Assembly: GCA_015179025.1 (NCBI GenBank)
Contig: WHUX01000032.1
Location: 1 to 64,000 of the forward strand
Direction: 5' to 3'
DNA from: Terfezia claveryi
Lineage: Eukaryota > Ascomycota > Pezizomycetes > Pezizales > Pezizaceae
Length of the DNA stretch: 64,000 nucleotides
Shown: positions 1-10,900 of the stretch, in pieces
How positions within the stretch are numbered: position 1 is the first letter of the stretch
Layout of the letters: the number at the start of each line of letters is the position of its first letter
Made by a program: the position numbers and the translations under genes
Notes under the pieces: generated by a model
Databases searched by the model: none
Told to the model about the DNA's origin: nothing
The model's input: the letters and a program-made list of their open reading frames with translations, nothing else

Positions 1-346
1 ATCTACAAGATAGTCGCCCTTCCATCCCCGCTTAAAACCCCGCTATTCTGGCCATACATGCTGTCCTCAACCCAGTCGGAGCCACGGAGGCCGTCCGAGG
101 TCTCCTAGATCTGAACCGCATACACATCGATGAGTAGGTCGTCTGTCCTGGCCTACCAATAACAAATACGCAGACCCTCTCAGGTAACAATAGGTGTATC
201 AAATGCTTAACAGGTACTGCAACCTATAGCTGTACCAAGAGTGGCTAATGTGCTACTGCCAGGATGGGGCCCATAACTACAGGGTGCTTACCTATAGAAA
301 GTCTTGACTGCTAAAGAATTTCTAGGATACAGTGCTAAATGGGAGT
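1..346. other. Gene-free left edge of the window
   Basis: No reading frame or RNA gene is recognisable. The segment ends with GGAGT (342-346), which is the left copy of the target-site duplication of the LTR element that follows. Confidence 0.6.
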
Positions 347-998
347 TGTAAGGAAGTCACATTCCATTTTCTAATGAAATGTAACTCCCGTTACATACCA
401 ACTTTTAACCTAGTGGAATAAGATATTATCAGGCCGCCAGCGTCGGCCAGCAGATGATAATAAAGGTATAGTAACTCATGTATTTCATTATAGTAATGAG
501 TGTGACCATTGGAAGGGTCACGCGATACTTGTAGTTCTATTTCCTAGTAGTTTCTGGCAGTTTCTATCATGTTGATTTCAAATCATGTAATGGGTCAGAT
601 GATGGCGCACTGCCTCAGCACTGCCCCAACACTACCCCAACACTGCCCCACTTCGGGCAGTATATAGTCCCCTGAATTCCCCTCAGTTGGAGGAGCGTTT
701 AAGTCAGTTCAAGCCAGAGATAGAGACAGAAACACAGTAGTAGATATCTACCAATAATAAAGTATTGAGCTATTATATTCTGGGCCCGTTTGGGCCCATC
801 TCCCTCTATGTTTCAATAACAAGTTATAGGCCGGTCGGGCCTACCTTTTACAACTAGAGCGACAATAGAATATATACAAGCAAGATATACTTAAACAGAA
901 GCTATAGGTTCTGTGCACCTATAGTTTGCTGTAGTAAACTCTAGTACTGCCGCCCGGCAGTAGAGAGTTGGTTGTAAAGCACGCTGCCTTACTTTACA
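347..998. repeat. Left LTR of the short LTR element
   Basis: 652 bp, TGTAAGG...CTTTACA, matching 1508-2159 at all but seven positions. It contains a GC-rich run of CACTGCCCCAA-like units near 610-660 and a TGGGCCCGTTTGGGCCCA palindrome near 781-798. Confidence 0.92.
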
Positions 999-1507
999 TT
1001 TTTTAATAGGACATAGTACTTTATTATTCAAGTCTCAAGTGGTAACAATAGCAAGCTTCTATGAAAAGTAATAGATGTATCTACCTCTATTACAATAGTA
1101 TGAAGTGTTATAACTAAACTCGAGCCAAAGAGTTTATTATAATAGCTAAAGGTTACAATAAAAAGTACTTGTCAATAGGAAGTTATTAAGTATACAACTT
1201 ATACTTCAAAGATTTAGATACATATTTAAAGACTTGGTTTTTCCTTACCAAAGTCAGACTTGGTTCCTCTTCACCAAAGTCAGTACAATTGAATTGGTTA
1301 CTCAATTGTAAGGTCCCACATTTTCTGGTAATGTGCGACAAACTTAATAACTTGTGTTGGAAAGGTTGGAGGCCTGACCGAACAGTTATTTATTATTGTG
1401 TGGTATCAACAAATCTTATCAGTATAACAATATATATTTAAACAACAACTTGCGATAAGGTAAAGCTTTAATTTTTAAGAGTAGGACTCTCTTTTTTGAG
1501 GGAGCCA

Positions 1508-2159
1508 TGTAAGGAAGTCACATTCCATTTTCTAATGAAATGTAACTCCCGTTACATACCAACTTTTAACCTAGTGGAATAAGATATTATCAGGCCGCCA
1601 GCGTCGGCCGGCAGATGATAATAAAGGTATAGTAACTCATGTATTTCATTATAGTAATGAGCGTGACCATTGGAAGGGTCACGTGATACTTGTAGTTCTA
1701 TTTCCTAGTAGTTTCTGGCAGTTTCTATCATGTTGATTTCAAATCATGTAATGGGTCAGATGATGGCGCACTGCCTCAGCACTGCCCCAACACTGCCCCA
1801 ACACTGCCCCACTTCGGGCAGTATATAGTCCCCTGAATTCCCCTCAGTTGGAGGAGCGTTTAAGTCAGTTCAAGCCAGAGATAGAGACAGAAACACAGTA
1901 GTAGATATCTACCAATAATAAAGTATTGAGCTATTATATTCTGGGCCCGTTTGGGCCCATCTCCCTCTATGTTTCAATAACAAGTTATAGGCCGGTCGAG
2001 CCTACCTTTTACAACTAGAGCGACAATAGAATATATACAAGCAAGATATACTTAAACAGAAGCTATAGGTTCTGTGCACCTATAGTTTGCTGTAGTAAAC
2101 TCTAGTACTGCCGCCCGGCAGTAGAGAGTTGGTTGTGAAGCACGCCGCCTTACTTTACA
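1508..2159. repeat. Right LTR of the short LTR element
   Basis: 652 bp and the same length as the left copy, with seven transition differences and no indel. It is preceded by a TTTTTTGAGGGAG purine-rich run and followed directly by the GGAGT target duplication. Confidence 0.92.
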
Positions 2160-2164
2160 GGAGT

Positions 2165-3693
2165 TGAACAAGAGGGAAAGATTCTGAATAGCTGAACATT
2201 CAATAAAGATTTGTCTGATGACAAGTTGTAGCAAGAGTGTACCTATGGACAGGCATGATTGCCCTAATGCCCTTTTTGGCCCGAAGGTTACAAAATAGCC
2301 AGAGGAGAATATATGCAGGTGATGCATTCAAGAGGTTACAGATACAGAAAAGAACACGGCAAAATAGGGAGAGTGGAAAGGGGGAGGTATGGGAGCCCAT
2401 CTCATTTGAGTTCTTACGATGCACTATTTTATCTATATCTGCATATCTGCTTTTGGGATTATTAGTACTGGTTCTGCTTTGTTTTGCTGCTTGCAGGCCT
2501 TGAGTTATGGTTTGCGTTCACGTACTTTGCTTTTGCCAGTTGGGGTCTCGAGTCATCTGAGATATAGCCGGGCAATGACAGTATATGGGGCCCAGTGTTA
2601 CTTGAGTTCTTCATTTCGTATTCAATTCTTGCCATTTGCCTTTTGGCTCTTGGGAATTATTACATTGTAATATATACATGAGCGCTGGATCTGGCAGATT
2701 ACTTTGCCTCGTCTTGAATCCAACCCTCGTCAACTCTGTGATATCTATATAAAAGCACGGAAACCCGAGTGGCTATGATGGTCCCCTTACTGGGACCGAA
2801 TAAGAGTAATGAGTTTTAAAATAAAAGAAATTGCTAGTTAGCATTCGAGTTCCTTTTGCGGTATGTAAGTACTGGATTTGGCAGATTAACTTGTCTTATC
2901 CTGAATTCACCTTAGTTTCCGGGTGGCTCATCATGGTCCCCATTACTGAGGACGCATATGAGTACTGGGTATTTCTTTTTGTAAAAAAATAAATGAAAAG
3001 GCCAACACCCCTATGTAACGGTTCTAAACTACTAGGCTACATACAATACCCCAGTGAAAGTATTTGCGCCCTCCCTACAAAAATATGCAGGAGGGTTCGC
3101 AAAACTTTTGTAGGGGGGATCGCAAATACTTTCACCATAGTACTTTATATCGGGGCAGTCCTGCAGTCATCTCCGCTAACTTTGCCTTTTTTCCAAACTG
3201 GCTGAATACTCTTATCGACCAAGAAATGCAATCGGATTTAGAGCCCACACTGGCCGGAGAAGAGGGACCGCACTTTCTCTTGAGCGTGCTCAATCCGTGC
3301 TTTTGGTGGGAGGTGGGGTGAGGTAGGGAAGTTGTGTAGTTTGGCTTGGTTGAAGGTATTTGTTTCCTGTAGATTGCTGATAGTGGGGGGTTAGTCTGGC
3401 TTGGTGGGGGGTGGTGTGGGGGGAATATATTTCCCTTCTGAGACCTTGACTAGCTCCATTATTGCCCCTTCTAACCCTCAGAATGAATGGTTAACCTCGA
3501 AATACTACCGTAGCCCCATGGCGATAGCAAATTCGGGAGTGAGAATTTCCTCGAGAGAGGACTTGGGGATCTTAGAGCTGAAGTCCTTGAGGTGGATGTA
3601 GTGGTTTTCTGTTTTGGTTGTAAGATAGGGGGCGGTTGTGAGGAGGGTTTTAGGGTGGTACATTATAGGGGAGGTGTGGGTAAAGTTTATGTT
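2165..3693. other. Gene-free spacer with a degenerate direct repeat
   Basis: No supportable gene. Segments at about 2683-2813 and 2868-2970 share an order of words: CTGGAT(C/T)TGGCAGATTA, then GAGTGGCT or GGGTGGCT, then ATGGTCCCC, then TACTG. They look like two diverged copies of one unit of roughly 100-130 bp. The 3300-3430 stretch is G-rich with GGTGGGG runs. Confidence 0.45.
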
Positions 3694-4045
3694 TCAATGA
3701 ATCTAATAAAATAATTGAAAAACTTCTTGTTAACCTAACAATATATTTTCCAACCCTGTAGTAATCATAGGTCCTCTATCTATTACCTGTTGGTGTAGAT
3801 GTCCATACTTTTGGATTAAAGGGTATACAATACCTTGAGCAAGCAATAGGATTGATTAGATGTGAGTTTATAATTAGCACTTGAAGCTATAGTTTGTACT
3901 AGTGAGTAGGAGTGATTGAAGCTATAGTTTATGCTAGTGAGTGAGAGTGAGTAAGCTAGAAGAGTGCTTGGTAGTTAGCACTAATCACATGGCTACCCTC
4001 AAATCATGTAGCTGCCCTCACTAAGATTTACCAATATTTGCTAAT
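3694..4045. repeat. Decayed direct repeat, copy 1 (possible LTR)
   Basis: About 352 bp that align along their length with 4790-5130. The sequence is AT-rich. Where the copies differ, this one usually carries T or A against C or G, for example CATGTAGCTGCCCTCACTAAG here against CACGTGGCTGCCCTCGCCAAG in copy 2. It also has about 11 extra bases near 3960. This pattern is expected from cytosine-to-thymine damage. No clean TG...CA ends are visible, although TGTTAACCTAACA lies near the left side. Confidence 0.65.
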
Positions 4046-4117
4046 AGAGTATTAAGGAATAGATACCTGACAACCCTACTCCCTTGTTCTTCCAATGATA
4101 TTAAGGCAATTAACTTC

Positions 4118-4204
4118 TTACCTCTATTAGGATTTAAACTTGGGCCCTCAATAAATAAATATAACTGTAAAGTAAAGAACTTACTACTATGCTATGCATT
4201 ACTG
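4118..4204 (-). other. Degenerate tRNA-like (A-box/B-box) segment
   Basis: Read on the minus strand, ATAGCATAGTAGTAAG resembles a pol III A box (D-arm). About 40 bases later AAGTTTAAATCC resembles a T-arm B box with C-to-T changes. It lies between the two decayed repeats. It could be a dead tRNA, the head of a tRNA-derived SINE, or chance. No complete cloverleaf can be drawn. Confidence 0.3.
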
Positions 4205-4256
4205 TTAGTTTCAAACATCAAAGTACTACATTCCACTGAGACTCTTGACTTTTTCC

Positions 4257-4434
4257 ACTTGTCAATTCAATTGTAGAGACAGAAAATATATGGCATATAA
4301 AGATAATAGTCATATTAAAGTTATAACTATAGATTTCTCCTATCTACTTGTTAATTCAATTGTAGAGATAGAAAACATATAGTATATAAAGATAATAGTT
4401 ATATTAAAGTTATAACTGCAGATTTCTCCTAATA
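4257..4434. repeat. Tandem duplication with 89-bp period
   Basis: Two adjacent copies (about 4257-4345 and 4346-4434) begin ACTTGTCAATTCAATTGTAG and ACTTGTTAATTCAATTGTAG and end in GATTTCTCCT. They are near-identical, and the changes seen are mostly transitions. Confidence 0.8.
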
Positions 4435-4789
4435 TCTAAAGTGTCCAGTCGCTGCTCCTCCTCTAACCTATCACCAGTATTCTTCAATATTGCTATAGAG
4501 GTCAGGTAGGTGAGTGAAACTGGGCTTAGAAAAGCTAGATCCTTTAAACATTTAACTCGAGACAGAGTAATAAAAGTCAAACCAGCTTAGCGCTCCTTAG
4601 GACCCAACTCAACTACAACCTTTAGTAGTATTAAACCCTAAGATTTATAGATAGTAAGAGCTCAAGCTAGTACTAGAGAGAATTGAGTTTAGAAATATGC
4701 TAGTTGTTGTTGAATAGGTTTCTGCTACTATCACTCAAGCTCTTCTCGTTATTTACTCTACAGATTTATATATAGTATTAGCTAAGAGG

Positions 4790-5130
4790 TCAATAAATCC
4801 AATAAAATAATTGAAAAACTTCCTGTTAACCTAACAATATGTTTTCTAACCCTGTAGTGATCACAAGTCCTCTATCTATTACCTGTTAGTGTAGATGTCT
4901 ATACTTTTGAATCGAAAGATATATAACACCTTAAGCAAGCAACAGGATTGATTAGGTATGAGTTCATGATTAGTACTTGAAGCTGTAGTTTATGCTAGTA
5001 AGTGGAAGCGATTGAAGCTGTAGTTTGTACTGGCGAGTATGAGTGAGTAAGCTTGATAGTTAGCACTAATCACATGGCTGCCCTCAAATCACGTGGCTGC
5101 CCTCGCCAAGATTTGCCAATATTTGCCAAT
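4790..5130. repeat. Decayed direct repeat, copy 2 (possible LTR)
   Basis: About 341 bp aligning with 3694-4045 in the same orientation and less damaged than that copy. It ends close to the truncated 3' side of the mef1 relic, so insertion or rearrangement here may have cut that gene. Confidence 0.65.
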
Positions 5131-5284
5131 ATTCGCCAAGATAGCGTTAGCGTGCAAGATGTCTAACGAATTAAAACAAACTTCGTTCCAATTTAAAAAT
5201 TGGCAACTTCGTAATTATATGCTTTTATACTTTTTTAATTTATCAACCCTTTTATCCTCCCGCACCTCCAGTCCTTCCGCAAAA

Positions 5285-5902
5285 GTGGCCGAGGATTGGG
5301 TGGTGATTACTTTCTCGCGTTCGAGTTTCATAAAGTCCATTTTTGCGCCGACGGAGTCCTTGCCGCGGACTTCGTGGATGGCGTGCATTCGGCCAGTGTA
5401 GAAGAGGACTCGCTCGTGCATGTAATTTTTCCGGAGTCGATGTGTGCCTATAATAGGATGATCACGCAGTCCGTCAATTGATTTCGGTGGGGGACGAACA
5501 GCAATCCAATATTCCTGACTCAATCTGACCGAGCCCTATCCTGCTCTGCTATCTTCTCCAACACCTCCACAACAGTCATCGCCTCTACCTTTGGCCCCGT
5601 ATCAGCTTCGAATCTGTCCAAGTTCCAAGGTCAGTTACTTCCAATTCTCTAAAGGAAGACGACATAGGTTAGTTATCTAGGTGCACACTTACGCCGCAGC
5701 GGCTACCCCACTCTGATACCTCTTCCCAGGACTCTCCTCAATCCTGCAACGGGCACAATTCTCAGTGCAACCCCTGCCCCACGAACCCGTGTTCCGGCAA
5801 CATTCGTGAGCTGTGGTATTCTCGCAATCTGTGTGTGAAGGGCCTGGAGCTGGTACACAGCATTGGCAAGGAGGCGGATCGGACCGCCTGAAGACCGATC
5901 AT
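5285..5902 (-). pseudogene. mef1: Pseudogene: N-terminal part of mitochondrial elongation factor G (MEF1)
   Basis: The strongest piece (about 5290-5420) reads [20 protein letters not shown] and then [15 protein letters not shown]. This is the switch-I region of mitochondrial EF-G, the GTPase that translocates the mitochondrial ribosome. Just upstream are AHIDSGK (P-loop side) and VRNIG. A presequence-like frame starts at ATG 5902 (MIGLQAVRSASLPMLCTSSR). The copy is broken in several ways: one-base losses before the P-loop alanines and after the ACATGC motif, a TGA just before VRNIG, a Thr-to-Ile change in the P-loop, a frame change in the presequence, and a stop soon after QSSATFA where EF-G homology ends. 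Intron-like GT...AG segments remain (for example a GTTCGT donor with a TATTATAG acceptor), so this is a DNA-level duplicate and not a retrocopy. The functional gene must lie elsewhere. Confidence 0.8.
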
Positions 5903-6274
5903 CGTGAGTAAATTCAACTCCTACAAACAAACCCTCCAAAAGTACCCCTCGCGCACCAAGTCAGTTTTGTTGGTATTTGAAGGTATAATTCCGGAGAAAG
6001 TGGATGGGCTGCGGGCGAAAAAATTGGGCGAATAAATTACGGACCGGGCCAAGATCTCGGGAGTTGTATAGGAGGCGGTTGTCACGATATGCAGTGCGTA
6101 CCGCATAGGCGGAGGAGAGCGAGGAATATTAATATCTTGCGGACAATACAACCCATTCTTTCTTTCCTATATCTTATGATCTTACCTGTCTGTGCCCCTT
6201 GATGACCGCAGATTTATAAGTAAAATTCTTGGAATTGACATCATACCCGCACCGCACGCCCATCCCCGCCTTGC
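5903..6274. other. Spacer between the mef1 relic and the ABHD12-like gene
   Basis: No supported gene. An out-of-frame minus-strand reading frame spans part of it but has no recognisable domain. Confidence 0.5.
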
Positions 6275-7705
6275 CTAGCTCAACCCAAGTGCCCTGGCCA
6301 CAATTAACGACACCGAGGAGGATGTTACTACTCGGTTATGTTCTACAGACGCATTCTCAGTCAGATCTTTCTAAAACCTCTAGACCTGGGGGTATCCTGA
6401 CTCACCACCCCAATTAACAACCCACTGCTGAATCAACTTGCCCCCACTCTTCTCCACCGGCCAAATGTTGACATATCCCTCCTCCCCAAGCTCAACTGTC
6501 GTTTTATGTTCCCGTACATCTCTCATACTCAATTCCTCCTCCTCGCCGACTGTAGCATTTGCTGCAGCATAAAACAGAAAATCTGAATGCTCAACAGGTA
6601 TCTCCATATCATTCTGCGCATGGAGGATGATAAGTTGTAACTTCCAACTGCTCTTTTTCACTAGAGTAGCAACTTTCCGCGAGGACTCCCAAGTCTCATG
6701 AACAAATTTCTTGAAGAATGTCTGTGCCCATGGATATGGTCGTAGTGGGGCAAGCACCGGAATAATACCAGCAATATGGTAAGTTGACAATAACTCCTTC
6801 ATATGTGAAAACCCAGCAACGGAGATGATGGCCCCTAGCTCAATTCCTTTGCTTGGATCCTCCTCAATTGCATTTGGAGGGTTTATGAGGGCTTCAGCTA
6901 CTCCAAACGCCACCGCTGTACCGAGAGATTGACCCATAATGGCAATGCGGTCGGGCGAAATTTCGGCAACATCTATGGCCCATTTTACTACAGAAAGGCC
7001 GTCTATGATGAGGCCCTCCTCGGTGGGAGAACCTGAGGAATACCCGAATCCACGATAATCTATGATGAGGATATGGAGCTTGTATGGCGAGGCTCCTGAG
7101 AGAGAGCGGGTATAGATTGGGCGACAGCCGGCACCAACAGTACCTGCATTTCCATGGACTAGTCTAGAGGTTAGATTGAAATGATTCGTTTTCAATTGCG
7201 GAAATCTTACAGTGAATCAGAAGCCGGGCTTCGGGATCATTCCTCAACAGCTGGAAAGCAGCGTTCTGGGTAATATCCTCCACCAGCCCTGAATCGTGAT
7301 CAAGCAGAATATCTCTGTGCTCAGCATAAAGCCCCAATGGCAGGACATGCCATGCAAAAAGCTTCTCCCCGTCCGGCGTGGGTATGTAGAATGGTGTAAC
7401 TTGGTTTTCTGAATACTCAGTTGCATAAGCGAGAGCCCGGGAGAAAACAGGTAATTGGGGATAATACTTGCAAAACCAAAGTGTTCCGGCTTCGTCAAGT
7501 CGTAATTCCATGTCAATTGGAGCTTGTTCATGTAGATTGCATTACGCTGCAGCCATGGATTGATCAAGAGGAAAAGGCAGCCAATGTAGGCAGCACCGGC
7601 GCAGGCAAGGGACCAGAAAGCATTCCTGAAGAGCAATGAAACGGTCATTCTGAGGTTACGTACGGTTAGGGTAGGCTCGACCAACCGACGTCCGTTGGGA
7701 TGCAT
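6275..7705 (-). CDS. ABHD12-like membrane alpha/beta hydrolase (lysophospholipase-type)
   Basis: Four exons (7468-7705, 7211-7408, 6406-7158, 6275-6342) join in frame to 418 aa. Introns of 59, 52 and 63 bp carry GTATTA, GTAAGA and GTGAGT donors. A hydrophobic segment near residues 28-52 should anchor the N-terminus in a membrane. The hydrolase fold follows: HGNAG (147-151) shapes the oxyanion hole, GQSLG (221-225) holds the nucleophile Ser223, ILHAQND supplies Asp329, and a short last exon supplies the expected His398 in an EHNRV context. Family members act on lysophospholipids or monoacylglycerols at ER-type membranes; the exact substrate here is not shown. Translation could also start at the in-frame ATG at 7648, giving MTVSLLFRN. 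The gene is divergent from the SWC3-like gene, with 266 bp between start codons. Confidence 0.88.
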
Positions 7706-7971
7706 ACCGGAGGTGGGATGCCAAGCTCCATGTCAGGACGCCAGCTTAGCTGTTTGTCGGAACCACAAAACTTCGGACTCAAGCTGTGCTTCTCCTCCAC
7801 CAGTGCATTGTGCATTCTCTTCAACCAATTCAGCCCGCAGCACGCTGCCTATCTGACAACAGGCACTGAATCCAGCTCCCCTCCCTCGAGGACGCCTCCT
7901 CCAACTGGATGCGTTAACCCTTCTTCCCTTCCGCTGCTGGTGCCCTCGGCTGGCTCCCTCACTACGCAAAC

Positions 7972-10900
7972 ATGGTCGACTCAGGGAAACGGAAGCGTTC
8001 GTCTTCCATCCGGGAAACAACCCAAGTGAGGCGGTATAGTCCGTCACCTTCCCCTACACCTTCCAATACGTCACCAGCTGCTTCAGATGTTCCTACATCG
8101 TTCGACTACTCTCGGCCATTGCCAACGCTGCCCGAGCTTCAAGGACCTGATCTGCCAAAGGAATGGTATCAGAGTATTGCAGAGAGGTAAGTTTGTGCAC
8201 ACTTTGCTGCATGTGGCTCTACTATAGCGGGCTCTAATCTCAGAGGGGCATGTGTAGTGGTTTGATGGAAGAGTCACTTCGACGTTCACGAGAGAAATGG
8301 CTTTCGGAGGATAACCCGATCTTCGAAAAGTTCTGGACAAAGCCGTTGAAAAAGAGAGTGTTCAATGAGAAGATGAATCCACCAAAGGAGAGTATGCTGA
8401 AAATTGGTGAATGCGAGATGCTCATTCTGCCACACCTGTTTGAAATTCGACTGTACGGCGTTAGGGAGCCGCAACCTCCCCCGCCGCCTCCCCCGCCTTC
8501 TCCTCCATCCCAGCCCCAGCAACCGGGTGCTCCGATATCAAGCTACTTCTATCCGCTACACCAATATCCCCCACATTCCCAGTACCCACCCCCACCGACT
8601 CAGGCGGCCTCAGTGCCCCAGGCACAACCAACGCATGCTCCACCCTATTCCCAGACATCACCATTGATTAATGCACCAGTGCCACCTCCACCTGCACCAC
8701 AGTGTCAACCTGTTCAACGGCCCCAACCCCCTGCTGCTTACCCACAGCTCCCACAACCGACGACTCAGAGGCCGGCGTATATGGTGCCGGGAGGGCCACT
8801 CCCTCATCCCTCATTACATCGCCCAGGGGCTCCGTCTCCGTATGTGCATCAACAGCCAGTACCCAGCCAAGCAGTCTCTCCTGCACAACTCAATGTTCAG
8901 CCCGGGCAGCCCCAGCAACCCAATCAGAGCGCTCTTAACAGCTCACCCCTTCAGACTTATGCGCCACCAGCAGCACCGAGTCAAGCAGATGCTCGCCCAA
9001 ATGGGAAGTTTCCTACTGCAGGCCCAAATGCCGCATCACCGCAGCTTCCGACTCCTCCCTCACAACAAGGGGTCCTGGCTCAATCTGCCACGACTCAGCA
9101 GCCCCCCTCCGCAATTGCTCCAGAATCAACCATAACCACCACTACAGCTACCATGAATGCAGCACTACAGCAACAGCCTGTACCACCTACCCCTCCCAAT
9201 CGCCCGGACCCAGTAATACAACTACTAGCGACCAAAGCGGCGACGGACCCTCATCTTAAGGCTTTGATGCGTATTGTTGCGGGTGGGAATGCTGGTCAGG
9301 AAGAACTTAAGATTTTTCAACAGCATATTGATGAGTTGACGCCTCAAGCAAATGCTATAAAAGCAAGGCATGTCGAGGAGGACCGACTCGCTGTTATTAG
9401 GTGGCATCAGGAGCAGTCATTGCTGCATCAACAACAGCAACAGCAGCAGCAGTCACAACAACAGAGGCAACAGCAGGCTCAATTCTCCCAGCCTCAAGCT
9501 CATCCCCCCCCCGGCGTTCCACACCAGAGCCAGGCTCCAATGTCATACTTACCGGGCCCGCTGCCCCATTATCAATACCCGCACCCCCACCCATATCATC
9601 ATCCACTGCCGCCTTCGGTGAAACCCCGACAGGCATCAGCTATCTCTGTACCAAAAATCGTCAACTATTCTGCTATCGTCTTTGAATTCGTCCAATCAGA
9701 TCATGGTGACCGTTTCGCATTCCCAAAAAACAGCATCCTTGAATACCGAGACCACGGCTGCGAGGTGCTTGCATCTTTTTTAATCCTCAAAACAGCCCAG
9801 AATTCTAGTGGGGAGGATGTTGAGTACTACGAGCCAGTGACAGTCTATCTTAGGAGCCAAAACGCCAAGACGTTGGAACACCTTCAAAGAATGGTCCCCC
9901 ATTCCGAAGTGGTGAGAACCTACATGACAGATGTCATGACGAAGCGGCAGCGGGCCCCCAAATCCTGGCCTGTCTACAAGTTGAGACGGGTAGTGAAGAG
10001 TGGGCATGGTAGTGATAGCGAGGTTGAGAGTGACGAAGAATCTCGACCGGGGAGTCATACTCCAGCCCCGGTGAGAGGTATGAAGGATAGCACTTGCCGA
10101 AGAAAGAGCAGCACGCCAGGTATGGCTGAGCCCAAGGCTAATAATGTGCTGATGAGGATAGGCCCAAGGGTAAAGGTCATCAAGAAGGTACGGGCCAAAA
10201 CTTCTTTTATGTTTACAGCCATGACTCGTGTTGAGGGTTAGGTGATCATGGGCGTTACCAAAAAGCATCCCCGCTCTGCTTATTTACGCGATATATACAA
10301 AAGCAATTTGGTTATACATTTTATACATACACTATGCGTCCGCCCGTTTTTTTTCATCTATACATAAATCGTTGTGTAGAATTTTTGGTGCTTGAACCTG
10401 ATTGACTGATTCTGTGAGAAACATGTACAGCCCTCATCGTCTTCGTCTTCAGCCCTTCATCGTCCTACTGCTACTTCGTCCACTTCTGCTACCCAATCGC
10501 AATCATCTACTACCACGCCCACCGCTTCTTCTATGCCCCCCGATGCACCCCCAAAGCCATCTCAACCGCCTAAGCCGAAATTGCCCAGATCTAGGAAAGG
10601 GAGAATCGCAGATCCAACAAAAAGTTGCCATTTATGTAAAACGAGTAAGACGAGTTTGTGGAGAAAGGCGGAGCTAGATGGAGAGGCCGTTACGGTGTGT
10701 AATGCTTGCGGGATCAAATGGAAGACACAGACGTCCAGGCAGGCTGCGAATGCTGCTGCGGTTGCGAATGGGGAGGAGCCAAGGTTTGGAGAGGATGGCA
10801 AGGGGGTGGTGAGGAAGAAGGAGAGGCAGGTGAGTATCGCGGGGAGTGCTACGGGGCGGCCTGGGAGTGGAAGTGGGAGTGTGGAGGGGCATTTGCCTAC

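Larger units (their letters stand above)
347..2159. mobile_element. Complete short non-autonomous LTR retroelement (TRIM-like)
   Basis: Two 652-bp direct repeats (347-998 and 1508-2159) flank a 509-bp internal region. Each repeat starts TGTAAGG and ends CTTTACA, so the termini are inverted TGTAA/TTACA. The element is bracketed by a perfect 5-bp target duplication, GGAGT at 342-346 and again at 2160-2164. By my alignment the repeats differ at seven positions, all transitions, with no indel (about 98.9% identical), so the insertion is fairly young. The internal region has no long reading frame and no gag or pol similarity. A purine run (GAGGGAG) just before 1508 could be the polypurine tract. 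No good primer-binding site abuts 998; a TGGTAACAATAG sequence lies about 41 bp further in. The strand is inferred only from that purine run. Confidence 0.9.

Noticed and set aside
5695..5890. Cys-rich minus-strand frame ending SGVAAAA (CQCC...HECC...CTENCARC) that looks like a small secreted protein
   Set aside because: The same DNA carries a mitochondrial-presequence-like frame starting at ATG 5902, and the last residues fit the N-terminus of the mef1 relic after a frame change. A secreted protein would also need unsupported upstream exons.
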